Shown here: one piece after another, positions 1-10,899 of the stretch
How the letters are laid out: each line of letters starts with the position of its first letter
How positions within the stretch are numbered: position 1 is the stretch's first letter
Source of the DNA: Heterobilharzia americana
Lineage: Eukaryota; Platyhelminthes; Trematoda; Strigeidida; Schistosomatidae
Direction of reading: 5' to 3'
Assembly (NCBI GenBank): GCA_944470555.2
Contig: OX104132.1
Span: 1,807,755 to 1,871,754 of the forward strand
DNA: 64,000 bases
Position numbers and translations under genes: made by a program
The notes under the pieces: generated by a model
Told to the model about the DNA's origin: nothing
What the model saw: the letters and a program-made list of their open reading frames with translations, nothing else
The model's database searches: none

Positions 1-393
1 AACCCCATTATGTTAAAAGGTAAAATAAATGCTAGGGATGTCTAAGCATTGAAAAAACTAGACTACATTTTGTTTGTATTTTTATTAAAAACTTCAAACC
101 TCATCATCACATATTTTTCCCTCTCTCAAAATGTTACACATACTTACCTCCGTTAGAGCAACTAAACATTAGTTGGTTCATGATAAACTATATACAAATC
201 ATTTTGCTTTCCACGTCAGCACATCTGAAAAAAGATATAAACAACTACATTTTCGGATACATACCTGAGGGACTCGAGTGAAGTGAAACAACTTTCAATT
301 AAACTCAATAACACGCCTAGTGCCAACGAACAAGCGTTCAGAAGTCGCAATTAAACCAAACAGTACTGCCCAGAAATAAACAATAAAGAAATC
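1..393. other. AT-rich sequence, nothing recognised
   Basis: This stretch has no convincing coding potential on either strand and no motif I recognise. It abuts the left copy of the 900-bp direct repeat and shares no visible similarity with the sequence just left of the right copy. Confidence 0.5.
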
Positions 394-1293
394 ACGAACA
401 GTAAGAAACGTTTCGTATTCCTAGTAAAACAAGTGCCGAGAAAAAATCTTCCTGAAAGATAGAAAGAAACGACGCGTGTTTACACACGTTAAACAGCTGA
501 GTAAGTTTCCAAATCTCCTGAAAACCTAACAGATCGACGTGAACGTGTTTCTCGTTTTGTCGATGACAGTCATATGTCTATTTCGCTAATTGGATCGTTG
601 AGAAATTCGGTAATACACCTCCCACCGGTCGCTTTAAGCAAGGTCTAGGACTACAGAAGGATAACGCTTTGATGTAGAGCCGTTGACAATCATTGGTCGA
701 AAGCTAATCGTTGATATCCGTTTTGGGAACCATACGCAGCGATGATACTCAAGAACAGTTCAACGATGTGATACTGCCTTAGTTCAAGCACGTGATCGAG
801 TTCGGTTTTCGCTGGTCTGAGCCCATCAAGGGCCACTTGGCGTGCTTTGAATGCCACAGGTGATCCTGTGGTTGTGATGTGATTCACAACATTGCTGGTT
901 GTCCACTCCAGATTACTGGTCACTTGCCTCAATCCCGGATATTCTTCTGACTCTGTATGATGGGATCAGTCGACTGAGCGCTTCGTCCTAACTATGGCTA
1001 GACTCGGACTCATGTAGGTGCTTCCACCTATGGATAACTACGTCTTCTTATCTGTCAGTCATCGTGGACGAGGATTTACGAGTGGGTCGTAATGGCCCAG
1101 CAAATCTGTGCGAATGGCGGTCAAGGAAACATCAGTGGGATGAAAACTTCAGTGAATAATTTTGCGTCAACTCAGGTTGGGATAGATGAACCTTCTTCTA
1201 GGGGTTCGAGTCGTCTCACCGTTAGCCGCTTTGAGATTGAAGGATAGACAAGGACGGCGTTCGTTCGTGAATGTGGGAAGCACCTTAGCATCT
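394..1293. repeat. Left copy of a ~900-bp direct repeat
   Basis: The sequence matches 28015-28913 almost base for base, with a constant offset of about 27620 and roughly 16 differences counted by eye, including a few single-base indels. Similarity begins at ACGAACAGTAAG and stops just after a CA dinucleotide near 1290. An open frame of about 80 codons on the minus strand (690-932) is conserved in the other copy but shortened there by an indel, and it resembles no protein I know. The right-hand end reads CA, so on the minus strand the unit starts TGTTAG, as an LTR could. The other end lacks the complementary TG/CA, so LTR identity is not established. Confidence 0.85.
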
Positions 1294-1299
1294 GCGCAA

Positions 1300-2950
1300 A
1301 AGCTCACGAGGAAGCGAGCCTTCTTTTTCATGTCAGCTTTTTCCACCGGACGCGGTTACTATCAACAAGTGCCGGTAGGGCAGTTAGGGACCTTATAAAA
1401 CTTTTTTTGAAAGTCTACAGCTTTCGACAATTTCCGCGTCTTACACCGCAGGTGTTATTGAACCAACACCATCCCGCACCTCAGATCATGTGAGACTTAG
1501 CTGCTGGATGACAACGAGTGCTGGTGTAATGGGATGAAACATGCTGTAGCTGCGTCGTATGGCGTGATCTAGGGCCTCAGGCCTGTATACGCTGCCTAAC
1601 AGGGTTGCATAGCTCTGTTATTTATGAATCCCAACCCTAGGGATTTCTGTAAACAGAATATGCGTTGGAAACAGTACTACTAGAGACCTGCAATACTTTA
1701 TCAGCCAAGGCTGGGAGGGTCATCGATAACAACCGACTAACGCCACAGAGGTGGTTCGTATCGGCAGTGGTAGTTCTTAGAGGAAGAGTTCATAGAGAGG
1801 GCCATCGTCGACCAATAACTCCTCTCATGCGGACAAGCACCTGATCAGCTGAATCACTCCCTACTTTGATGTTACGCAGCAATTCACATAAGCTTTGACA
1901 CAGTTGCACTGTTTTTCAACTTCAAGCAGGCATTCGACAAAGTGCCCATCAGAGACACCTCATGAAGCCTAGGTCATTTGGTGTGCAAACTCCTTATCTA
2001 ACCGGCTCGGATCATTTCTTCATAAGCGTTTTCAGACATCCGAACCAAACGATTGCTTTCCAGACTCTCAACCAACTACAAGTGATGTAGGCACAAGATA
2101 GCGTACTTGGTCCACTTCTCTTTCTCACTGCATATTAGTGACATTTGTAAGATGGCCAGATATGAAGAACCATTTCTTTACGCAGGCAACTTGAAGAATC
2201 CTAACAGGTTCCAGCTGAAGGTCTGCCAGTATCTCAGGCTGACTTAAATAACCTACTTGATCGGAGTTAGAAGTGGCAACTTAAGTTTAACCACGAGAAA
2301 TGTGGGATTCCCTACCTCAGATAAAATTGTCCTAACATCTCTCTGAGCTCAGGAGCTTAGGAAGTTCAAACAATCAATAAAATGTGCTATCTGAGTGTTC
2401 AATATTGTGGTAATCTTAACCTCACTAAGCATGTCTCAGCTATCGTCTCTAAAGCTAGATTATCAAGTCTTCTTCTGACGAGCTTCTATACAAAGAGGCC
2501 AGACTTGTTCCTTTCAGGGTTGGTGTTAGGCCTGCAGTAGAATACGGCTCATTCGTTCTTCTCAGTATGAACAATACTGACAAGTCATGGTTTAATTTAC
2601 ACAAAGAAGTTTCACTAGGCGGTTACCGAGTGTCACCGGCGATGTTAATTACACAGATAGGTGCGCCAAGCTGTCTATTGGAACCTCTATAGAAACGTCA
2701 CTTATGAAAAGATTTTGTTCTCTTACACAAAATCATACTGTCCATCCCCATCCACTTAGAAATATGCTACCCTGCATTACCTTAGAAGTCATACGTTCAT
2801 GCTGGTGGCAGACATGCAGTAAATATATCAGATGCAAATTCTTCACCACATGCTACAGCTTAATTTGGAATAGGCTTCGCGTATCGATATGTAAAAGTAC
2901 TTGTGTGGCAGCCTAGATGGCTTATCAACTCGCTTTTGGGTTCAGATGAT
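1300..2950 (+). mobile_element. CR1-like LINE remnant (CR1-D), reverse transcriptase part
   Basis: Reading across frameshifts on the plus strand gives recognisable CR1 reverse-transcriptase blocks. Around 1912 there is FNFKQAFDKVPI, the block usually read as D-x-x-KAFD-x-V, here starting with Asn. Around 2170-2200 there is PFLYAGN where an active enzyme has YADD, so the catalytic aspartates are gone. WQLKFNHEKCG follows around 2270-2310. Near 2640-2700 NYTDRCAKLSI matches the C-terminal block seen in CR1-B (DYTPSCNVLELEPLWERR). Many stops and indels are present. The 5' limit is uncertain because nothing recognisable lies between 1300 and about 1750. Confidence 0.7.
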
Positions 2951-3039
2951 ATCTGCAGTCTGTTTGTAGAGGGATGCCTTATAAGGTAACCACTCACGGA
3001 TGGCTCCGTAGGATCCCTAGAGCAGTGAGATCATCGTAA

Positions 3040-4366
3040 ATTAATAAATTTAGGTGGGATTATGTTTGAAAGCATCATCCTGGAGAGGCTTAAAGATGCA
3101 CTGGATTCAAAACTACGACCGGTACTGGCTGGCTGGATTCAGGAAGTACAAATCATGTGCAGACCAAATTGCAACGCTTCGCATCATCATAGGACAGAGC
3201 ATAGAATGGCAATCAGCTCTCTACCTCAACTTCATCGACTTTGAGAAGGCCTTTGACAGCGTCGACCGAGAAGTAATTTTGAAACTGCTTCAATACTACG
3301 GAATACTACAAACCTTTATCAGCCTCATTCAACAACTATATGAAGACGCCACATGCCAATTAATTCACAATGGAAGCTCAGTGATGCTTTTGAAGTGAAG
3401 ACAGGAGTGAAACAAGGTTGCCTACTATCCCCATGATATTCCTGATTGTGGTGGACTGGATCATGCGGCAAACAGTGGGGAGTGAGAGAGGTGGATACGC
3501 TGGACGGCGGAAAAGAACCTAGAAGACTTGGATTTCGCCGATGAATTGTGCCTAATGTCACATAAACTTGAAGATCTACAGGCAAAAACTAACAAGTTGA
3601 TAGAAGAGGCAGCGAAGATGAGACTTCAGGTGAATATAGAGAAGACAGAGGTGATGAAGATACCGCACCAACAACAATAACAACAAACTCCATTCACCAT
3701 TAACGGGAGAAACTTAAAGAAAGTAACCTCCTTCACTTATCTAGGAAGCACTGTTTCAATACAGGCAGCACAGGCACACACGAGGATGCAAAGCCAGAAT
3801 CGGAAAAGCAAGACAAGCGTTGATTAGCCTGAAACCAGTGTGGAGATATTCTGCACTCAACATGTGGAACAAGATACGGATTTTCAACACCAACGTCAAT
3901 TCAGTGCTTCTGTATGGTTCACAGACTTGGCGCGTCACGAAAGGGATTTCCAATAAACTACAGACATTCATCAACAACTGCTTACGCTCTCTACTGAAGA
4001 TCAGATGCATTGCCAGAGTAATAAGAATAAGCAACAAGGAGCTCTGGGAACGAACCAACCAAGAACCTATCACTGAATAAATATGCAGAAGGAAGTGAAG
4101 ATGGATTGGGCATACACTGAGAAGGCCAACTGGGGACATCACGCGACAGGTCAGGCCCTCGAGTGGAATCCCATGGGTAGCGACGAGTTGGACGTCCGAG
4201 AGTGACATGGAGGAGGTCGTGCGAGGAGGAAATGAGAGCTTGTGGGCTGTCGTGGAACCAGGTTCAAAAGATCTCAGAGAACAGGATGAAATGGAGACGT
4301 GCTACTGAAGCCCTATGTTCCACTAGGAACCCAAGGGACTAATAATAATAATAATAATAATAATAT
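3040..4366 (+). mobile_element. RTE-type LINE remnant, copy RTE-A1 (SR2/SjR2-like), 3' part of reverse transcriptase
   Basis: Three frames together give an RTE reverse-transcriptase C-terminal half. CADQIATLRIIIGQSIEWQS and LNFIDFEKAFDSVDREV lie near 3150-3270, VKTGVKQGCLLS near 3395-3425, DLDFADELCLMSH near 3525-3560, and TYLGSTVS-like sequence near 3735. RIFNTNVNSVLLYGSQTWRV (about 3880-3940) and WIGHTLR-like and CSTRNPRD-like C-terminal sequence follow to 4340. The catalytic FADD box reads FADE. The copy ends in an ATA/AAT repeat (about 4341-4366), the typical tail of this family here. It lies between CR1-D and CR1-A. Frameshifts make it inactive. Confidence 0.85.
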
Positions 4367-4859
4367 ATGAAATAGTTCCTGATTTAAGATGGTGAAAACT
4401 TTGTGTCTACTAGTTTCCGCCTTCGTCGTATGACCTGTATTATCGTAGTAGGGCAGCCATTATCCGGTGAATGGCATGATTATCTCGCTCCACAAAGCGC
4501 CAAAAAGCGCTTTGTTGTATTGCTGGAAACAGCCTGCTCACAGCATTCCTCGATACCATTTCCTCATCAAATTCTCTTATTTTATATACACCAAGGCTCC
4601 CGTTGCTTCACTCATTCATGCTAAGATTCTCTTCGTATTCAAAAGCATATTCACTTGGACATGTCAACTGGTTAGCTCCACTGTTCGGATAACTGGTTTC
4701 AGTGACATAATATGTTTGTGCTTTGCGTGTGTCTAGGGCAAAAGAGACGGCTTCCTGGAACGACTGCGCAGTTTCAGGATGGAGTTACTTATCTTAGCCG
4801 ACTACACTGAACAGTTGAAAGTCAATGATTACTGTATCGTCATAGTTTACCGTTCAATA
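4367..4859. other. Spacer between RTE-A1 and CR1-A, nothing recognised
   Basis: There are short open frames on the plus strand, none with recognisable protein similarity. There is no clear repeat relation to the rest of the window. Confidence 0.35.
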
Positions 4860-5110
4860 TCCAATATTGATGGTGCGAGCGTAGAAAACTGGTAGTCTTT
4901 GATCTCTCGCGTCTAGTTCTTAGAGCTTGGCTCGAGTTGTTCGGTTCGCTCCTGCAGTGGATGAGGAAATCCACTCTGCTTTCTTGCTTTTAGCCTTCGG
5001 TGAGGTGGATGTTTTGTGGGTTACTAAGTTGTAATTTGTAGAGTGGTTGGGGAGCTACGGGTTGCTGGGATGTTTAGGGAACTGCCGTGACTCCTGTCTG
5101 TGTAGGTACC

Positions 5111-5256
5111 TGAAAGAGAATAGCAAGGTAGTGGTGAAAGAATGAAGAGAGAATAAAGAAAAAGAGAAGAAAGAAGAAAAATAACAATAAGGGAAGAGAA
5201 AGGGAAGGAGAAGAAAAGGAGGGTTGAAAAAGAGAAATAAGAACGAAAGAAAAGTA
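5111..5256 (+). repeat. Polypurine-rich tract in the CR1-A 3'UTR
   Basis: About 145 bases on the plus strand are almost only A and G, with few interruptions. This corresponds to a pyrimidine-rich stretch in the element's own transcript. No equivalent of this length is visible in the CR1-C 3'UTR. Confidence 0.8.
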
Positions 5257-5464
5257 TTTGGGAATTGCCCGAATGGTCGCGTGGGTTTGGTCTCTACAGA
5301 AGAATTAGTAGGTAATGTGGGTGTATTAAGGAGGGAGATAGTGAGTGGTAGTTAGGAGGGAGTTGGGGGCTACTGAGGTTGGTGACTACCTGAGTACGTC
5401 CGTGGTAGTCCATGCGAGGTGACATAACTGTCTAATCGTCTCTTGAATGAGTCGATTGAAGGAG

Positions 5465-8186
5465 CTATAACGATGTGTCGCGGTAAGGCATCCATAAAGC
5501 ACATACTCTCAGGGAGAAAAATTTGGACCTGAGTGTGGTGTTGGCCCTCCGGTGTGCTATCTTAATGAGGTTTCCTCGTGAAGATCGTTCAGTTGCAGAC
5601 AAAATTGATTTGTTTGCATGGTCTGCCTGATGGGCGATCTTGTATGCCATAATGAGGTCACCTCTTTTCCTGCGATAACCCAAGGTAAATAGGTTGAGGT
5701 GTTTAAGTCTTTCAGGATACGTCTTTCCCCTTAGCTCCACAACTGATTTTGTTGCAGTTCTTTGTATTCTTTCAAGGAGATTAGAGTCTCTCTTGAGTGT
5801 TGGAGGAGCCACCGTATTGAAGACCACCAGGTGCGGCCGCACGTAGGATTTGAAAATGGTGAGGAAGAGTTCGGGAGTGAGGGCGCCAAGCTGTCTACGC
5901 AGAAAGTGTAGAATGGCGTTCGCTCTGGTTGTCATACCTTTGTAGTTGGAGCTGGTGTCCAAGGTGTCGGAGAAGTTGAGCCCCAAATCTTTCTCCATGG
6001 ACACTCTGGTGATAGCACGGTTGCTCAACATGTACTGGAAATCGGTCGTACTTGCTTCATTTTTACTGATGTGCATTACTTTGCACTTTTCCAGGTTGAA
6101 GCTCAGACCATTTTCCGACGACCAGAGCTCGAGTTGCTGCAAGTCCCTTTGTAGTGCTGCACAATCAGCTTCTTCGTTTACCACCCTCCAAATTTTTATG
6201 TCTTCAGCGAAGAGGAGGATGGGTGAGGATATTTTGTCTGGCAGATCGTTGACAAACAGGAGGAACAGAAGCGGTCCTATGATTCCTCCTTGGGATACTC
6301 CTGACGTCGAGGGCCTCCACTCCGACCTTATTCTGTTCACTTTAGTGCAGAACTGCCTCCCTTCCAGGTACTCCTTGAACCAAGAGAGTAGGGGTCCACT
6401 TATACCAGCTGACATGATCTTGTGAAGCAGTACTGTGGGTGGGACACTGTCAAATGCTTTGGCTAGGTCGAGAAATACAACATGTACAGGTTTTCTATTA
6501 TCCCAGCTTTGTGTCCAGTCGTCCCAGGCGGTTAGTAAGTTGGTGGCACATGAGCGACCACTACGAAAGCCGTGCTGAGCAGCTGGACAGTGTTTTCCCT
6601 ATTGAGGAATTCCCAGATGGTGTCAGCTACCAGGCTTTCCAACACTTTCGACACAATAGGGAGTAGGGCAATCGGCCTGTAGCTGCCAGGGCTTTTTCTG
6701 TCTCCTCCCTTGAAGATGGGTGACAAGATGGCACTCTTCCATTCTTTAGGGAGTTTGCACGAGTCTATTGAGTGCTCAAAGAGGTTGCGAAGTGGTTTGG
6801 TAAGCACCTCGGCGCAGTTTTTCAGAACCACTGGTTTCAGGTTATCGCAGCCAGGGGACTTGCCCGGACGTAGCCTAGATAGCTTCTCGAACACCTTTTT
6901 CTCTGTAATAGAGACGTGACAGAGGTATTCGTTATTTGCGACCTGGTCGGTGTCGTGGCGAGTCGGTGTGGATCTTGTGTCAGTGCTGAGTTGGGCTTGG
7001 AAGTGTGAGCTCAAAAGCTCGGCAATCTCTAGACTGCTTAGCACACTCCCGTCATGGCCTGTGACAAGATTCACTCCCTTACTGGTCGACTTTCCTTTCG
7101 ACATGAAGCGGTACAGGTTTTTGGGGTTGCTTTGTAACCTCGCTGCCAAGTTTGTTTGGTAGGAAAATCTGTCGTTACGCACTCTAATGTTACAGAGATT
7201 GCGAATCCTTTTGTAGTTCAAGAAGTCAGACTCCCTGCGTGATGTAGCCACTTGAACCAAGCCTGCTTCTTGCTCCGGATAAGCCTCTCTGTCCCACGCT
7301 TTAACCATGAGGTTCTCATTGATTGTCTGTGTGTTACTTCTGGTACACTGTGACTGATGGCCCCAGTGATTATTTTCTTCACCTCCAACCAGTGTTCATC
7401 TATTGTGAGATGAGTCCAGTCCACTGGCCATGATGCATTCATGAGGTAGTCCCTCATGGTCTCATAGTTGGCCTTGCTGTAGCAAGGGAAGGTGTTGGGC
7501 GTCTCCAGTTGCAGAGCCTCCCTAGTTATCATGGAGAAGGTGATTACAGCGTGGTCACTGAGGCCAAGGGGAGGTTGGATGCAAACATCCTCAATGAGAA
7601 GTTCATCGTTCGTCAGAACGTAGTCAAGGCGCGATGCGTTTCCGTTAGGTCCCCAGCGTGTAGCATCACCCACTTTCTCTGAGAGGCCAGCAGTCTTAAT
7701 TGCATCCTTCAGCTTCTGATTGAAGGATCTGATGCGTCTCCCTTCCGTCTCGAAGAGGATGGACGGGGTGTTGAAGTCGCCGGCAATGACTACGGAATCG
7801 TAATTTGCAGAGGAAGTCGTTAAGATAGCCTTGATGATCATTTCCTTATGTGTAGGGGAGCTGGTGGGGGACCGATATATGACTCCGAGCAGGTATTTGG
7901 TACTGTGGAGAGTGAAGTAGCACCATAGGACTCTGGGAGCTGGGTTAAGGCCGTATCGCTAACCATCCTTGCCTTTAAACAGAGTTTACGTAGATAGCCA
8001 CTCCCCTCCTGCTCTATGTTCCCTGTCCCTGCGGAAGAGTTCCATGCCAGTAACATGCATCTCTTCGTCGGAGATGTCCGACGAGAGCCAGGATTCGGTG
8101 ATGAATATGATGTCGGAGTGCTGATGTGCACGCAGCGTCCTCATTTCTGCTACCTTCCCTCTTAGCCCCCTAACGTTGCTGTACAT
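5465..8186 (-). pseudogene. CR1-A ORF2: endonuclease and reverse transcriptase, disrupted
   Basis: ORF2 of CR1 LINEs nicks the target and copies the RNA. The endonuclease runs from about 8186 to 7400. NVRGLRGK is near its start, IIFITESWLS follows, then VVIAGDFNTPSI (7780s), and RLDYVLTND with LGLSDHAVITF near the end, all expected active-site blocks. The reverse transcriptase follows: LRPGKSPGCDNLKPVVLK, SPIFKGGDRKSPGSYRPIAL (about 6710-6650), VSQGGIIGPLLFLLFVNDLP (about 6290-6230), then FAEDIKIW (about 6200) where FADD is expected, so one catalytic Asp has become Glu. The C-terminal LERIQRTATKSV-type block is intact. Frame changes occur near 8050, 7840, 7260 and 6450-6530. Downstream of 5465 lies the 3'UTR with a long polypurine tract. 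Confidence 0.85.
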
Positions 8187-8270
8187 ACATATTAGAGTGT
8201 GCCTGGTAGAGGGGAGGTCTGGTTGTGTATTTTCGCAGGATGAGCGCTTATGTGGTTGGGTCTACCCTCG

Positions 8271-8289
8271 CCAGTCCTCATAGGACTGG
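8271..8289. other. Perfect hairpin between ORF1 and ORF2 of CR1-A
   Basis: CCAGTCCTCATAGGACTGG has 8-bp arms and a 3-base loop. It lies about 90 bases past the ORF1 stop and about 85 bases before the first ORF2 methionine (element orientation is minus). A regulatory role is only a guess. Confidence 0.6.
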
Positions 8290-8377
8290 CATTGTTCCGT
8301 TTTTTGTGTTTTGTTTTTAACTTGGGTGGGGGCTGTGGCAGTGGTGGCTTCTTTACTTGATGTATCTAACTCACTGG

Positions 8378-9777
8378 TCAGCGCCTGTGTGACGACCACT
8401 GACTCCAGGGTCTTGGTGGTTGTCGTCTCTCCTCTTGCCTTGTGGGTCTAGGCTTACTTTCACATATACGTATTGAGCCACCCATGCGATCCTTCGCATT
8501 ATACCATGCCTGTAGAACGTCTGTGAGGGAGGCATATGAGTCGAACTGGACGGCGAGTAGTCTGGGATTGGGTATGGTCTTCAGGTGCGCTGGCCTTGGC
8601 AGTCTACTGACGCTGTTGGCCGGTATACTGTTGAGACCAACTTTGGTTGAGAGCCATTGCCATTGTTGGACGTCGTGAAAGTACCGATCTTTGACCGAGC
8701 GGTCACTTGGCAATTCTGGAATCCCATGTACAACTATAGTGTTGTTTCTGTTGGGATTTCCAACCGCTGACTTTCTCTCCTCCTCTCTTATTGACCATGG
8801 CTTGTCAGGCCTGGCCCGAATTTTACAGGCATTAACAACGTCCGGTTGTCGCGAGAGAAGGAGTGTGTCTTCAGCCTCTTTGGTAGTATTTAGGGACACA
8901 CGTAAAGGGGGTGGCTTATCTCGGGGTGCACGGCTTCCTCGAGAAAGGCGACATAAAGTTGCAGGGAGGGGAGGGAGTCCCAGCATCTGACAGTAGTCGG
9001 TCCACATTCGGCTGTCAAACCGTTCCCTCTCGACCAACAATGAGTCTGTCGATACATCGACGTTGAACAAAATGATCGAGTTGGTCCTCCTGTGACCTGG
9101 GTTCGTTGTGGGTGGCACGCCCGACTTCCCAATGGGTTTGAGTAATTCCACTGGTTGTTTCTCAGTCACGGTGTGTGGGGTGTTTGGAATGGGTTTCGTA
9201 GAGGCTTCAGCGGTCGATGTCTTTGGCCATGCGCTTGACGTCCCCTGGGGCCGGGTAGGAGGTATGGAGACTTGACCTAATATGGTCCCCACGCGAGGTG
9301 GCGTGCCCCAGCTGGAGCTCTAGGTCTGTTTCCAGGTCTCTCTGTGTTATCCCCACTTTATTCGAGGATGCTGGTAGCTTTTGCGTGGCGGAGAGCATCT
9401 CCTTCAGGCTTTCTGTGCGGAGTGCGGGCATTTTCCTGCACTCTGGACAGATGTACCAGAACCACTTGCATGGTTGTCTCTTCATCAGCTTATAGTATTG
9501 TCGGGGGACTTTGGTGTCGCAGTGGCAATGCGCCCATCGTTGACAGGTTGCATGCAAATGCCTCATCGACTACCGAAACAACTTTGGTGCAAACACTGCA
9601 GCCATCGGGTGTCGTAATACAGCCTTCCTTCCATGAATAAGGTGCTACGGATTGTGGCGAACTGCTTGTGGCTGCCTTGTTCTGAAGCCTTTTACGTCGT
9701 CTTCTATTTCCAGGCATGGTATGATCCTTGCTCAAGATAGGACTAGTTTGTGACGGGCTAGTGCTACTCTGTGTCAC
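8378..9777 (-). pseudogene. CR1-A ORF1: PHD-like zinc finger plus two RRM-like RNA-binding modules
   Basis: ORF1 proteins of CR1-type LINEs coat the element RNA. Here the N-terminal part has a cysteine/histidine finger, C-x2-C, then Cys, then a C-Q-R-W-A-H-C-H-C stretch, then W-F-W-Y-I-C-P-E-C, a PHD-type Cys4-His-Cys3 layout. It is split by one frameshift near 9550 (9777-9490 and 9566-9207). The next frame (9292-8378, 304 codons) has two similar blocks in tandem, one starting NSIILFNVDV (about residue 72) and one starting NTIVVHGIPEL (about residue 184). Each is followed by a helix-like stretch, a conserved LPR or LSR segment and a hydrophobic strand, which suggests two RRM-like folds. The C-terminus is basic and Pro/Arg-rich. 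Two frameshifts (near 9550 and 9250) make it a pseudogene. Confidence 0.75.
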
Positions 9778-10350
9778 CTGTCTGATGGCGACTGGAATTC
9801 TAGAAACATGGGTTGGCCACTTCTTTAGAAGTTCGGTGTTCTGCCCTACCTCTGTTTGTCTGTAGTACAGACTAGTGTGTTGTTTCGGGTGTTATTGGCC
9901 CTTTTTGTGCACGACCGCGTTATCCGTGTCAAAGCTTCGGATATAGCGTTTTGGGCAGACATGTCGCTATGATATAAACTTCAGGGGAAAACAAGTAGTT
10001 AACAACAATAAGAGGGTTGAAGACTGAATGCAGCAAAAGGACAGAATAGATGAGGGAAGATAATTTATGTTGGCTCCCTTCAGACACTTGTCACTTGATC
10101 CTCTGCTCTTGACCAACGAGTTTAACCGTAAGCTCCAGATGTGTATATACAACCAGGAAAGATATTTCCTGGGGAATGATCTCCGAGGAGAACCGAGAGC
10201 TAAGGCAGTTTGGCAGTTGAAACGCCCAAGAACCACTGACAGGAGGTAGACCGGTTGGTTCAAAGGAATCATAATGCCAATTTTCAACTGTTGAGAAGTG
10301 AGCTGACGAATACGCAGCGGTGAGGTGCGTGCAGGAACAGAAGTGCTGCA

Positions 10351-10899
10351 AACGTTCGATCTTTTTAGATTGAGTATTGCAAGTAGGAGTTTTTCAATGT
10401 GGAAAAATCCAAAAGCTGAGAGACCAGCGAAAACACGTCACTATTCAAGGAGCGCGCTGACAACGTGATAAAATTGATAACTTTTGCACAACTATCATAG
10501 CACCCGCATCCGAGTTATTTTTCTTTTCTTCTCTTGCTCATATATCGTTGCTGAGTGACCCAAGTAAATCATAGATTGTTCCGTGTCCTAATTTTTTTCT
10601 CCCCGTGTCGCCTAGACTGCATCCTCACAAATGAAGAATTCTTGATTTAACAACTTAGCAATCTTCCCCTTATAGCAGAGTGACCACGTTGTTATCGGCT
10701 TCCAGTTTCTCTGAAAAATTATTCTAACCGGACCTTCCAATGAACGTCGTTGAAACTTCAGACGGCTTAACACTCCCGTTCGTCCAACAATCACACTGGA
10801 ATAGACAGATTGGGAAGTTAACCATGCATGGCGGGATATGAACACCCATCAGAGATTCATACTTAACAAGATCATGCATGCAATCAGCCAGTCTGCTTC
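10351..10899. other. Unassigned sequence between CR1-A and CR1-E
   Basis: There is a minus-strand open frame of 77 codons at 10612-10845, with no similarity I recognise. It may be further CR1 5'UTR or an older insertion. Confidence 0.35.

Larger units (their letters stand above)
4860..10350 (-). mobile_element. Near full-length CR1-like LINE (CR1-A), inactivated
   Basis: Read on the minus strand this is a complete CR1 layout of about 5.5 kb: 5'UTR (about 10350-9780), ORF1 (9777-8378), a short inter-ORF region, ORF2 with apurinic-type endonuclease then reverse transcriptase (8186-5465), and a 3'UTR to about 4860. The 5'UTR shares a block with CR1-C (10117-10190 against about 22996-23075). The 3' end (about 4865-5100) matches the 3' ends of CR1-C (about 18610-18900) and of a small fragment at 29880-29990. 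ORF2 is broken by at least four frame changes and the catalytic box is altered, so the copy cannot move by itself. The outer limits are estimated from the shared blocks; no target-site duplication was identified. Confidence 0.85.

Noticed and set aside
394..1293. Direct repeats as LTRs of the gypsy element
   Set aside because: One end is compatible with TG/CA but the other is not, the primer-binding candidate lies near 27490 and not next to 28015, and the internal distance is far too large. Kept only as a possibility.
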